Of a stretch of DNA of 64,000 nucleotides, positions 55,885 to 64,000 are shown piece by piece; the stretch's first letter is position 1, and every line of letters begins with the position of its first letter. The position numbers and the translations under genes were made by a program. Under the pieces are notes generated by a model, which saw only the letters and a program-made list of their open reading frames with translations, made no database searches and was not told the DNA's origin. The stretch covers positions 2,170,001 through 2,234,000 of the forward strand of contig NC_014145.1 of assembly GCF_000253115.1 (NCBI RefSeq), given 5' to 3'. Source of the DNA: Thiomonas arsenitoxydans (GTDB taxonomy: Bacteria; Pseudomonadota; Gammaproteobacteria; Burkholderiales; Burkholderiaceae_C).

Positions 55885-57308
55885 AGCAAATTGTCACCCC
55901 ACAGCCCACTGCCATGACGGTTCCCCATTTATCCCGCAGCGTTTTGCTTGCCGCTCTGCTTCTAGGCGGTTGCGCCAGCTATCACCCCGAGCCGCTGCCG
56001 ACTTCCGCCGATCTGGCCGCATCGGCGAACAGCCTGGATGTGGCGCGCAGCAAAATCGCGCTGCCCGCGCTGACCCGCTACAACTTCGATACCGCCAAGC
56101 CGCTGGACGCCACCGGGCTGGCCATCCTCGCCGTGCTCAACAACCCGCAGCTCAAGGCCGAGCGCGCCCGGTTGGGCGTGGCCCGCGCGCAAGCCTTCGA
56201 CGCCGGGCTGCTGCCCGATCCGCAACTCGGCCTGTCGCGAGACTTCCCCGGCAACAGCGCGGGAGCAACGACTTCGGCGTACAACCTCGGGCTGTCTTAC
56301 GACATTGCCGCGCTCATCACTCACCACGCCGCGCAAAGCGCCGCCCAGCACGCCGCAATCCAGGTCAACCTGCAAGTGCTGTGGGCCGAATGGCAGACCG
56401 TGGCGCAAGCCCGCCAGCTCTACACCCAGATCACCGGCAACGCTGCGCGGCTGAAACTGCTGGAGCAGGAGCGCGCCTTGTTCGCGCAGCGCCTGCAGCG
56501 CAGCCAGGCCGCGCTGGCGCAGGGCAATGTCACCCGGCTCGACGTGGACGCCCAGCTCGTCCCGCTGCAAGCCCTCACCCAGACCATCCAACAGATCGAA
56601 CGCCAGCAGCTCAGTCTGCAATCTCAGCTCCATGCCCTGCTCGGGCTGCAGGCCGATGTACCGCTGCCGCTGGCCGCGCCCTCTGAACAAGCCGCGCCCA
56701 CTGCCGCGCAGGTGGCCGCAGCGCTCAAGCAACTGCCGCGCATCCGCCCCGATCTGATGGCGCTGCAGGCTGGCTATGCCGCGCAGGAGCAGAAGGTCTG
56801 GCAAGCCGTGCTCGGGCAGTTTCCGGCCTTCAATCTGGGCTTCACCCGCGCGCGCGATACCGCCGGGGTGAACACTGTGGGCTTCGGCGTGAGCATCAGC
56901 CTGCCGCTGTTCAACCGCAATCAGGGCGTGATCGCCACGCAGCGCGCCACCCGCGCGCAACTGCTGGCCGACTATCAGGCCCGGCTCGATCAGGCTGACG
57001 CCGATGTACGGCAGGCGCAGGCCGACATCGCGCTTCTGCAGCAGCAGCGTCAGACTCTGCAGGACGCGCTGCCCGCGCTGGAATCGGCCGATGCCGCCGC
57101 ACAGCAGGCGCTGCAGCAGGGCGGCATGAGTCTGCTGGAATTCATCAACCAGCGCACCGCCCTGCTCGACCAGCGCCTGGCGCTGCAAGCCAACGCGCAA
57201 CAGCGCGCCGAGCAAATTCTGGCCTTGCAATTGCTCACCGGTCTTGGCCCCTACCGTCAGACCGCCGCCCAAGTTTCCCCGTCCAAATCCAACGCCGCAC
57301 CGCTATGA
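55881..57308 (+). CDS. Outer-membrane efflux lipoprotein (TolC/CusC type)
   Basis: 475 residues. After the ATG at 55881 comes a lipoprotein signal ending in LLLGGCASYHPEP, with the acylated Cys in the lipobox; an ATG at 55914 would also include the full signal. Two OEP repeats follow (LAILAVLNNPQLKAERARLG and ALKQLPRIRPDLMALQAGYA). It forms the outer channel for the adaptor and RND pump encoded next. It overlaps the adaptor gene by 4 bp. Confidence 0.88.
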   Translation: MKQIVTPQPTAMTVPHLSRSVLLAALLLGGCASYHPEPLPTSADLAASANSLDVARSKIALPALTRYNFDTAKPLDATGLAILAVLNNPQLKAERARLGVARAQAFDAGLLPDPQLGLSRDFPGNSAGATTSAYNLGLSYDIAALITHHAAQSAAQHAAIQVNLQVLWAEWQTVAQARQLYTQITGNAARLKLLEQERALFAQRLQRSQAALAQGNVTRLDVDAQLVPLQALTQTIQQIERQQLSLQSQLHALLGLQADVPLPLAAPSEQAAPTAAQVAAALKQLPRIRPDLMALQAGYAAQEQKVWQAVLGQFPAFNLGFTRARDTAGVNTVGFGVSISLPLFNRNQGVIATQRATRAQLLADYQARLDQADADVRQAQADIALLQQQRQTLQDALPALESADAAAQQALQQGGMSLLEFINQRTALLDQRLALQANAQQRAEQILALQLLTGLGPYRQTAAQVSPSKSNAAPL

Positions 57309-58375
57309 CCTTGCCCACTCGTGCCAGTATCGCCCTTCTTGCCGCGCTGAGTCTGCCCTCGCTTTGCCTGACCCTTGGCAGCCTGCCGCGTGCGTTCGCT
57401 GCAGACAGCCCCATCTCCGCACAGGTACAGACCGCGCCGCTGCAACGCGGCGAGCTGCTGCATACCCTGCGCGCCTACGCCGTGGTGCAGGTACCTGCCA
57501 GCCAGACTCAAGCCATCACCTTCCAGCATGCCATGCAGGTGCAAACCGTGGCCGTGCATGTCGGCCAGGCCGTGCGCAAGGGTGCGGTGCTGGCCACGCT
57601 GCACAGCGACGCCAGCACCGCGTTGGCCTACAGCCAGGCGCAGACCGCCGTTTCTTTTGCGCAGGGCGAGTTGGGCCGCATGACCGCGCTCAAGGCGCAA
57701 CAACTCGCGACGCAGGCGCAGGTCGATGCGGCGCGCAAGGCCCTGACCGACGCGCAGGCGCAACTGCACAGCCTGCAGCAACAAGGCGCAGGACAGGCGG
57801 CAACGCGGCTGCTGGCGCCGCAAGACGGCATCGTGCTGGCGGTAAGCGCCGCGCCGGGTGATCTGCTGGCCGCAGGCAGCCCGTTGCTGCAACTCGGGCG
57901 CAGCGGCAGCCTGCAAGCGCTGGCCGGCGTGCCGCCGGAAGACGCGCCGCGCCTGCAGCCCGGCCAAGCCGTGCGGCTGACCTCGGTGTTCGACCCGGCG
58001 CAGCACTGGCAGGGCACCATCCGCAGCGTTGGCGCGGCCATCAACCCCAAGACCCAGCGCCTGGACGTGCAGATCGCCCTGTCTGCTCAGGCCGGTCTTC
58101 CTCCGGCTGGAGCCAGCGTGCAGGCCGACATGGTGCTCGGCCGCTGGCGCGGCTGGGTGGTGCCGCGCGACGCCGTGTTGCAGGACGAGCGCGGCGCCTT
58201 CGTGTTTCAGGACGACCACGGCAAGGCGCTACGCATCCCCGTGCAGATCGCCATTGAAAGCGGCCTGCAAACCGGCATTACGGGCGCCTTGAACCCGGCC
58301 ATGCCGCTGGTCGTCTCCGGCAACTATGAACTTCGCCCCGGCATGGCGCTGCGCGTGATGGGAGCCCAGCGATGA
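57305..58375 (+). CDS. RND efflux periplasmic adaptor
   Basis: 356 residues with an N-terminal signal or anchor, a lipoyl half-motif near VHVGQAVRKGAVLATLH, an alpha-hairpin (about 105-160), its partner lipoyl half LLAPQDGIVLAVSAAPGD, and a beta-barrel end (GWVVPRDAVL). Both gene junctions are 4-bp overlaps. No His-rich tail typical of heavy-metal adaptors was seen. Confidence 0.9.
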   Translation: MTLPTRASIALLAALSLPSLCLTLGSLPRAFAADSPISAQVQTAPLQRGELLHTLRAYAVVQVPASQTQAITFQHAMQVQTVAVHVGQAVRKGAVLATLHSDASTALAYSQAQTAVSFAQGELGRMTALKAQQLATQAQVDAARKALTDAQAQLHSLQQQGAGQAATRLLAPQDGIVLAVSAAPGDLLAAGSPLLQLGRSGSLQALAGVPPEDAPRLQPGQAVRLTSVFDPAQHWQGTIRSVGAAINPKTQRLDVQIALSAQAGLPPAGASVQADMVLGRWRGWVVPRDAVLQDERGAFVFQDDHGKALRIPVQIAIESGLQTGITGALNPAMPLVVSGNYELRPGMALRVMGAQR

Positions 58376-61300
58376 GCGGCGCCTCGGTCTGGCTGCAACG
58401 CCATCGACGCTCCGTCTTGTTTTTGCTCGCGCTGCTGGCGGTCGGCGGAGTGTTTGCCGCGTTCAAGCTGCCGGTGGGGCTGTTTCCCAATGTGGACTTC
58501 CCCCGCGTGGTGGTCAGCGCCGATGCGGGCGACCGCCCTGCCAGCCAGATGATGTTGCAAGTCACGCAGCCGCTGGAGCAGGCGGTACGCCGCGTGCCCG
58601 GCGTGGTGGATGTGCGCTCGACCACCAGCCGCGGCACCGCCGATATTTCGGTGAGCTTCGACTGGGGCACGCCCATGGCGCTGGCCGCGGTACAGGTCAA
58701 CGAAGCGGTCACGCAGATGCTGCCGCAACTGCCGCCCGGCACCCAGGTGTCGAGCAAGCGCATGGACCCCACGGTCGACCCGGTCATCGCCTACAGCCTG
58801 ACCTCCAAAACGCTCACCCCAACTCAGCTCTACGACCTGGCCGAATTCCAGTTGCGACCGCTGCTGTCCAGCATCGGCGGGGTGGCGCGGGTGCAGATTC
58901 AGGGGGGTGCGCAGGAGGAATATCACGTCACTCTCGACCCGCTGAAGCTGCAGGCGCTGGGGCTGGCGCTGCAGGATGTGAGCAACGCCGTCAGCGCCGC
59001 CAACGGCGTGCAGGCCGTGGGTCATCTGCAAGACCGCTACAAGCTCCTGCTCGCCCTGGCCGACTCGCGCCTGCATGATGCCGCGCAGATCGGCGACATC
59101 GTGCTGCGGGTCGGGCCGGACGGCGTCATTCGGCTCAAAGACGTGGCGCACATCTCGCGCAGCACCGTGCCCAAATGGGTGCGCATCACCGCGAACGGGC
59201 AGGACGCCGTGCTGCTCAACATCTACCAGCAGCCCGGCGGCAACACCGTGCAGATCGCCCGCCATGTGCGCGAACTGCTCGCCAAAACCCCGCTGCCGCC
59301 CGGCGCGCATCTGGCCAGTTGGTACGACCAGAGCACCCTGGTGGTGGACAGCGCGGCCAGCGTGCGCGACGCCATTCTGATCGGCGTGGCGCTGGCCGGG
59401 CTGGTGCTGCTGCTGTTTTTGCGCAGTCTGAAAATCACCCTCATCGCCATGATCACCGTGCCCGCCGTGCTGGCCGCCACCGTGGTGCTGCTCTACGCCC
59501 TGGGGATGAGTTTCAACATCATGACCCTAGGCGGCATGGCGGCCGCTGTGGGCCTGGTGATCGACGACGCCATCGTGATGAGCGAACACATCGTGCGGCG
59601 GTTGAGTGAGGCGCGCCATCGCGGCGAAGCGCAAGCGCGGCACAGCGGCATCCTGCATGCGGCGATGGAGTATTTGCGGCCGCTGGCCGGGTCGAGTGCG
59701 TCCACCGTGGTCATCTTCCTGCCGCTGGCCTTCCTATCCGGCGTCACCGGCGCTTTTTTCAAGGCGCTGTCGCTGACCATGGCCGCCGCCCTGGTCATCT
59801 CCTTTTTCGTCGCTTGGCTGGCCGTGCCGCTGCTGGCCGACAAGCTGCTCTCACCCAAGGACATCGCGCGCGAAGCGCAGCGTGAAAACGGCCGCTGGCT
59901 CTCTGCCGTGCAACGCGGCTATGCGCGGGTGCTGGGCGCCAGCCTGCGCCGCCCGTGGCTGGCCGCGCTGGGACTGGCGCCGCTGCTGCTCGCAGGCTGG
60001 CTGGCTTATGGGCAAGTGGGCAGCGGCTTCATGCCGCATATGGACGAAGGCGGTTTTATTCTCGACTACCGCACCCCGCCCGGCACCTCGCTGACCGAGA
60101 CCGACCGCATCCTCGCGCAAGTGGAACAGATTCTGCGCACCACGCCCGAGGTGCAAACCTGGTCGCGCCGCACCGGGGCGCAGCTCGGCGGCGGCGTGAC
60201 CGAAGCCAACGAAGGCGACTTTTTCGTGCGTCTCAAGCCCCCGCCGCGCAAGTCAATCGACGTGGTGATGGAGGAGGTGCGCCAGCGCATCGAAACCCAG
60301 GTGCCTGGCGTGAAAATCGAACTGGCGCAGTTGATGGAAGACCTGATCGGCGACCTCACCGCCGTGCCGCAGCCCGTGGAGATCAAAATCTTTGACGACA
60401 ACCCGCAGCAGCTCGCCGAGCTTGCGCACCATACGGCGGCGGCCATCGGCAAGATTGCCGGCATCGTCGATGTGCGCAGCGGCATCAAGCCCGCGGGCGA
60501 CGCGCTCGACATCCATATCGACCCCACCCGCGCCGCGCTCGAAGGCGTCGATCCGCAGCAGGTGCAGCAGCAGTTGCAAACCTTGATCGGCGGCAGTGTG
60601 GTGACGCAAATCCAGCAAGGCCCGAAGATGGTCGGCGTGCGGCTGTGGACCCCGCTGGCGCTGCGTCAAACGACCGACGACATCGCCCGCCTGCCGCTGC
60701 GTGCGCCCGACGGCCATGTGTTCACCCTGGGTCGCATCGCCAGCCTCAAGGTGCTCACCGGCCAGCCGGAAATCCACCGCGAAAACCTCAAGGCGATGGC
60801 CGCGGTCACCGCGCGCATCAGCGGGCGCGATCTGGGCTCGACCATTGCCGACGTCAAAAAAATCATCGATGCGCCCGGCTACTTTCCGCCCGGCGTCTAT
60901 GCCCAGCTCGGCGGGCTGTACAAGCAGCAGCAAATCGCGTTTCAAGGCCTGATCAGCGTGCTCGGCGCGGCGGTGCTGCTGGTGTTTTTGCTGCTGCTTT
61001 TTTTGTATGAGCGTTTCAAGGTGGCGATCAGCATCCTGGCCATGCCGCTGCTCGCGCTGCCCGCGGTGTTCATTGGCCTGTGGGCGGCAGGCATCGAGCT
61101 CAACATCTCGGCCATGATGGGCATGACCATGATCGTGGGCATCGTCACCGAGGTCGCGATTTTCTACTTCAGCGAAGTGCAGTCCTTGCTGCACGAGCAC
61201 CCTGAGCAGGGCCTGGACGCGGCGCTGGTGGCCGCCGGGCAGAACCGCATGCGCCCAATTGCCATGACCACGCTGGCGGCCATGCTGACGCTTGCGCCGC

Positions 61301-61494
61301 TGGCCCTCGCGCTGGGGCAAGGCTCGGCCATGCAACAGCCGCTGGCCGTGGCCATCATCGCGGGGCTGGCGGTACAGATGCCGCTGGTGCTGCTGGTCAT
61401 GCCGGTGCTGTTCAAGCTGATGCGAGGCCGGCTGGACGACGCCAAGGCCGACGACAATCTGCCGCTGTCTGCAGTCTCTCCCCCTACCGAGTGA
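58372..61494 (+). CDS. RND family efflux pump permease (AcrB/HAE1-like)
   Basis: 1040 residues, 12 helices with two large periplasmic loops. Proton-relay Asp398/Asp399 in GLVIDDAIVMSEHI corresponds to AcrB Asp407/408, and the later VGIVTEVAIFYFSEVQ lies in the TM10 region. Heavy-metal (CzcA) pumps carry DFGxxxDG in TM4, which is absent, so organic substrates are more likely. The C-terminal part MTTLAAMLTLAPLALALGQG is typical. Three base pairs separate it from the regulator gene. Confidence 0.92.
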   Translation: MSGASVWLQRHRRSVLFLLALLAVGGVFAAFKLPVGLFPNVDFPRVVVSADAGDRPASQMMLQVTQPLEQAVRRVPGVVDVRSTTSRGTADISVSFDWGTPMALAAVQVNEAVTQMLPQLPPGTQVSSKRMDPTVDPVIAYSLTSKTLTPTQLYDLAEFQLRPLLSSIGGVARVQIQGGAQEEYHVTLDPLKLQALGLALQDVSNAVSAANGVQAVGHLQDRYKLLLALADSRLHDAAQIGDIVLRVGPDGVIRLKDVAHISRSTVPKWVRITANGQDAVLLNIYQQPGGNTVQIARHVRELLAKTPLPPGAHLASWYDQSTLVVDSAASVRDAILIGVALAGLVLLLFLRSLKITLIAMITVPAVLAATVVLLYALGMSFNIMTLGGMAAAVGLVIDDAIVMSEHIVRRLSEARHRGEAQARHSGILHAAMEYLRPLAGSSASTVVIFLPLAFLSGVTGAFFKALSLTMAAALVISFFVAWLAVPLLADKLLSPKDIAREAQRENGRWLSAVQRGYARVLGASLRRPWLAALGLAPLLLAGWLAYGQVGSGFMPHMDEGGFILDYRTPPGTSLTETDRILAQVEQILRTTPEVQTWSRRTGAQLGGGVTEANEGDFFVRLKPPPRKSIDVVMEEVRQRIETQVPGVKIELAQLMEDLIGDLTAVPQPVEIKIFDDNPQQLAELAHHTAAAIGKIAGIVDVRSGIKPAGDALDIHIDPTRAALEGVDPQQVQQQLQTLIGGSVVTQIQQGPKMVGVRLWTPLALRQTTDDIARLPLRAPDGHVFTLGRIASLKVLTGQPEIHRENLKAMAAVTARISGRDLGSTIADVKKIIDAPGYFPPGVYAQLGGLYKQQQIAFQGLISVLGAAVLLVFLLLLFLYERFKVAISILAMPLLALPAVFIGLWAAGIELNISAMMGMTMIVGIVTEVAIFYFSEVQSLLHEHPEQGLDAALVAAGQNRMRPIAMTTLAAMLTLAPLALALGQGSAMQQPLAVAIIAGLAVQMPLVLLVMPVLFKLMRGRLDDAKADDNLPLSAVSPPTE

Positions 61495-61497
61495 ACC

Positions 61498-62175
61498 ATG
61501 CGCATTCTCCTGGTTGAAGACGATCACATGCTGGGCGCCGCCACGCGCGAAGCCCTGCGCGACGCCACCCACGCGGTGGACTGGGTACTCGACGGCGCGT
61601 CGGCGCTGAGCGCGGCGCAAGGCGGCGAATACGAGCTGATGCTGCTCGATCTCGGCCTGCCCAAGCGCGACGGTCTGTCGGTGCTGCAGGCGCTGCGGCA
61701 GTCAGGCAGCAACCTGCCCATCCTCATCCTCGCTGCGCGCGACGCGCTCGAAGACCGGGTGCGCGGCCTCGACCTGGGCGCAGACGACTATCTGGTCAAA
61801 CCCTTCGAGAGCGCCGAGCTGCTGGCGCGCATCCGCGCCGTGGCGCGGCGCCAGGGCGGGCAGGCGCAGCCTGTGCTGTCCAACGGTGTGCTCGAACTCG
61901 ACCCCGTTTCCCGCGAGGTGCGGTTTCAGGGGCAGACGCAGCGTCTGACCGCGCGCGAATACGCCCTGCTCCACGCGCTATTGCTGCGCCCCGGCGCCAT
62001 TCTGTCGCGCAGCGAACTCGAAGACCGCATCTACGGCTGGAACGAAGAGGTGGAAAGCAACGCGGTGGAGTTTCTCATCCACAGCCTGCGCAAAAAACTC
62101 GCGCCGGATGTCATCAAAAACGTGCGCGGGGTGGGCTGGCTGGCGCCGCGCGGCGATACGGACAAGGCGCCATGA
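61498..62175 (+). CDS. OmpR/QseB-type response regulator
   Basis: 225 residues: receiver domain with phospho-acceptor Asp51 (MLLDLGLPKRDG), conserved acidic EDD near the start and Lys in DDYLVKPF, then winged-helix DNA-binding domain (LTAREYALLHALLLRPGAIL; ESNAVEFLIHSLRKKL). It overlaps the kinase gene by 4 bp. Probably controls the upstream efflux operon. Confidence 0.95.
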   Translation: MRILLVEDDHMLGAATREALRDATHAVDWVLDGASALSAAQGGEYELMLLDLGLPKRDGLSVLQALRQSGSNLPILILAARDALEDRVRGLDLGADDYLVKPFESAELLARIRAVARRQGGQAQPVLSNGVLELDPVSREVRFQGQTQRLTAREYALLHALLLRPGAILSRSELEDRIYGWNEEVESNAVEFLIHSLRKKLAPDVIKNVRGVGWLAPRGDTDKAP

Positions 62176-63512
62176 ATCCCCTGGCCGCACTGCGCCATTG
62201 GGGCGCGCAATCGCTGCTGCGTCGACTATGGCTGTGGATGACGGTGAGTGTGGTTGTCGTCGGTCTGGGCACGGCGGCGCTGTCCTACTTTTTCGGCTAT
62301 CAGGAAGCCAACGAACTGCAGGACGCGCAACTGCGCCAAATCGCCAGCCTGGTGCACCGCTGGGGCCATCTTCCTGACAGCGCGCTCAACCCCGCCGGGG
62401 CCGATGTCGATAAAGACGCCCGCATTGTGGTGCAGCGGCTGGGAGCACCCGTGGGTGCGCACGGCCTGCAGCTCTCCAAAGACCTGAGCGACGGCATGCA
62501 TGTGGTGCAAAGCGGCGACCATGCCTGGCGCGTGTTCGTGCAGCAGGGCGACAAAGGCCGCATCGCCGTGGCGCAGCGCACCGATGTGCGCACCGACGCC
62601 GCCATCGACAGCGCGCAGCGCACCCTGTTTCCGCTGCTGGCGCTTATCCCGCTGCTGGCCCTGCTGTCTGCTTGGGTGGTGCAGCGGGCGCTGCGGCCGC
62701 TGCGGCAAATGGCGCAGGGCGTGGACGCGCGCAGCGAAGCCGATCTGCAGCCCCTGCCGCAAACCGATGTGCCGCAGGAAATCCTGCCCTTCGTGCACTC
62801 CATCAACCGCCTGCTGCAACGTTTGAATGCCTCGATGGAACAGCAACGCCGCTTCGTCGCCGACGCCGCGCACGAACTGCGCACCCCCATCGCCGTGCTC
62901 AGCATGCAGGTGGACAACCTCAAACCGCTGCAGCTTGAACCGCAGGCGCGGCAGCGCATCGGCGCGCTGCAAGACGGCCTGCGTCGCGCCCGCACCGTGG
63001 TGGAACAATTGCTCAGCCTCGCCCGTTCACAAGGCGAGCAGACGACGCTGCGGCAGATGCTCGACCCGAGCGGGGTGATGCGCGAAGTGATCACCGATCT
63101 GCTGCCGCTGGCCGAGAGCCGCGGCATCGACCTGGGCATCGACCGCGCCGAGAAGGTGGAGATCGACACCGATCCCGCCCAGCTCTACACCCTGCTGCGC
63201 AACGCGGTGGACAACGCGCTGCGCTACACCCCGGAAGGCGGACGGGTCGATCTGCGGATGCGGGCCGAGGCCGACCGCGCGGTCATCGAAGTGCAGGACA
63301 GCGGCCCCGGCATTGCGCCCGAGCAGTTGCAGCGGGTGTTCGACCCCTTCGTGCGCCTGCCGGGCGCGCAAAGCGAAGGCAGCGGGCTGGGCCTGTCCAT
63401 CATCCGCCAGATCGCGCAGCGCCTGGGCGGCGAGGTGACGCTGCGCAACGCCACCGAGGGCGGACTGATCCTGCGCTACAGCCAGCGCCTCACTTCGGCC
63501 AGATCCGGCTGA
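62172..63512 (+). CDS. Sensor histidine kinase of the efflux operon
   Basis: 446 residues: two membrane helices (near 20-40 and 155-175), a periplasmic sensor of about 110 residues, HAMP-like linker, H-box DAAHELRTPIAVL (His234), N-box NAVDNALRYTP, and G-boxes DSGPGIAPEQ and GSGLGLSIIRQI. Partner of the adjacent regulator. The sensed ligand is unknown. The last 23 bp overlap a small convergent ORF. Confidence 0.94.
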   Translation: MNPLAALRHWGAQSLLRRLWLWMTVSVVVVGLGTAALSYFFGYQEANELQDAQLRQIASLVHRWGHLPDSALNPAGADVDKDARIVVQRLGAPVGAHGLQLSKDLSDGMHVVQSGDHAWRVFVQQGDKGRIAVAQRTDVRTDAAIDSAQRTLFPLLALIPLLALLSAWVVQRALRPLRQMAQGVDARSEADLQPLPQTDVPQEILPFVHSINRLLQRLNASMEQQRRFVADAAHELRTPIAVLSMQVDNLKPLQLEPQARQRIGALQDGLRRARTVVEQLLSLARSQGEQTTLRQMLDPSGVMREVITDLLPLAESRGIDLGIDRAEKVEIDTDPAQLYTLLRNAVDNALRYTPEGGRVDLRMRAEADRAVIEVQDSGPGIAPEQLQRVFDPFVRLPGAQSEGSGLGLSIIRQIAQRLGGEVTLRNATEGGLILRYSQRLTSARSG

Positions 63513-63645
63513 AGTCGAGGGCGATGCGGCACTTGCCGAGATCGAATTCCAGGGTTTCGTCCGCCACGTCCGCCAGCTTGATGTAGCGCCCCACATGCAG
63601 CGAAAAAAGGCGGAGGCCGTGCGGGTACTTATTGATCGGCCACAT
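63490..63645 (-). CDS. Possible 51-residue protein of unknown function
   Basis: From the ATG at 63645 the product MWPINKYPHGLRLFSLHVGR continues with IKLADVADETLEFDLGKCRI and ends SRIWPK. Composition is protein-like and unlike the neighbouring noise, but no ribosome site or family is recognised. It overlaps the 3' end of the kinase gene by 23 bp. Confidence 0.38.
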   Translation of the reverse strand: MWPINKYPHGLRLFSLHVGRYIKLADVADETLEFDLGKCRIALDFSRIWPK

Positions 63646-63660
63646 TGAAGTTTGAGACTG

Positions 63661-63745
63661 CGCCCCACCCCGACCCTCCCCACACGTGGAGAGGGAGTAA
63701 ACACGCCCCCCCACGGCGTGGGGGAGGTTGGGAGGGGGAGAGGCC
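63661..63745. repeat. Intergenic palindromic (REP-like) repeat
   Basis: CACCCCGACCCTCCCCAC (63666-63683) is mirrored by GTGGGGGAGGTTGGGAGG (63718-63735), with several mismatches, giving a long imperfect hairpin. Located between the kinase gene and the sugar-dehydrogenase gene, where REP-type elements often occur. The stretch 63513-63826 contains nothing else I can support apart from the small ORF. Confidence 0.55.
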
Positions 63746-63826
63746 GTTGCATGGCGTTGCCCATGAACCCTTCATGCTTCTTCATTCTGGATCAATAGTC
63801 AGCGTCGCCCAGAGACAACAGCGCTT

Positions 63827-64000
63827 TCACACCGGCTGCAGCCGGTAAATCTTGGCCGACGCGCCGTCTGAAATCAGGTAGATCGCGCCATCCGGCCCCT
63901 GGCGCACGTCGCGGATGCGCTCGCCCAGATCGGTGAGCAGCGCCTCGCGCGACACCACCTTGTTGCCGTCGAGTTGCAGCCGCCACAGCGCCTGCCCGGC
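63827..64000 (-). CDS. PQQ-dependent sugar (glucose/sorbosone) dehydrogenase, C-terminal end only
   Basis: 58 codons of a gene entering from the right edge. ALWRLQLDGNKVVSREALL is followed by LGERIRDVRQGPDGAIYLIS and KIYRLQPV then TGA. This is the last blade of the soluble aldose-sugar dehydrogenase (YliI/Asd) beta-propeller; ERIRDV-x-QGPDGAIYL is conserved there. No start codon is available since the gene is cut by the window. Confidence 0.85.
   Translation of the reverse strand, partial: AGQALWRLQLDGNKVVSREALLTDLGERIRDVRQGPDGAIYLISDGASAKIYRLQPV

Overview
This window looks like chromosomal DNA of a high-G+C betaproteobacterium of the order Burkholderiales. Thiomonas or a close relative is my best guess. 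The reasons are the gene set (hemCDXY order, PHB granule proteins, an arsenic operon, ANR/FNR-type low-oxygen control), the codon use and the protein flavour. No rRNA or unique marker is present, so genus is an inference.

Layout. (1) 1-4.8 kb: prfB (5' truncated by the window edge), pepN, fbp, tRNA-Thr(CGU). (2) 4.8-8.8 kb: a scar of mobile DNA. It holds a decayed IS21-type element (zinc-ribbon accessory ORF, frameshifted istA, truncated istB) inserted into a helicase gene of an older integrated element. That element keeps an AlpA-like gene and an array of GGGACA repeats next to tRNA-Pro(UGG). (3) 8.8-16.2 kb: housekeeping genes queG, tsaE, amiC, rraA, arnD, a DUF1289 gene, galU, tusA and the iron exporter gene mbfA. 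(4) 16.2-17.1 kb: an IS5/IS427-type element with a -1 frameshift transposase, whose end supplies the stop codon of the neighbouring PHA-synthase-like gene. (5) 17.1-37.1 kb: a coherent stress or low-oxygen island. It contains a PHA-synthase-like hydrolase, two P-type proton-pump-like ATPases, a dihydrolipoamide dehydrogenase-like flavoprotein, an MFP-ABC-ABC-permease exporter with a divergent TolC, a Crp/Fnr regulator, a universal stress protein, PPK2, an MFS carrier, an AhpD-like protein and a phasin. Perfect or near-perfect TTGAT-N4-ATCAA boxes precede its transcription units. (6) 37.2-41.3 kb: an arsenic operon arsR-arsI-arsC-arsB with two trailing genes. (7) 41.8-50.7 kb: argO/lysE, a PAS-GGDEF protein, a His-tailed EamA transporter, cysM, hemY-hemX-hemD-hemC. 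(8) 50.9-64 kb: ppc, a patatin-like protein, then PepSY, PAP2 and a tightly coupled RND efflux operon with its own two-component system, and the 3' end of a PQQ-type sugar dehydrogenase gene at the right edge.

The most interesting system is the 20-kb island. FNR-type boxes sit at promoter distance from an exporter/TolC divergent pair (with -10-like hexamers exactly 21 bp away on both sides), from the flavoprotein-ATPase-PHA operon and, less perfectly, from the phasin-PPK2-MFS-ATPase operon. The local Crp/Fnr protein has the FNR recognition helix but lacks the N-terminal Fe-S cysteine cluster. Gene content resembles the low-oxygen-activated (lxa) locus of Burkholderia. A second notable observation is a pair of 81-bp structured repeats inserted in frame inside hemD, with a covarying stem base pair.
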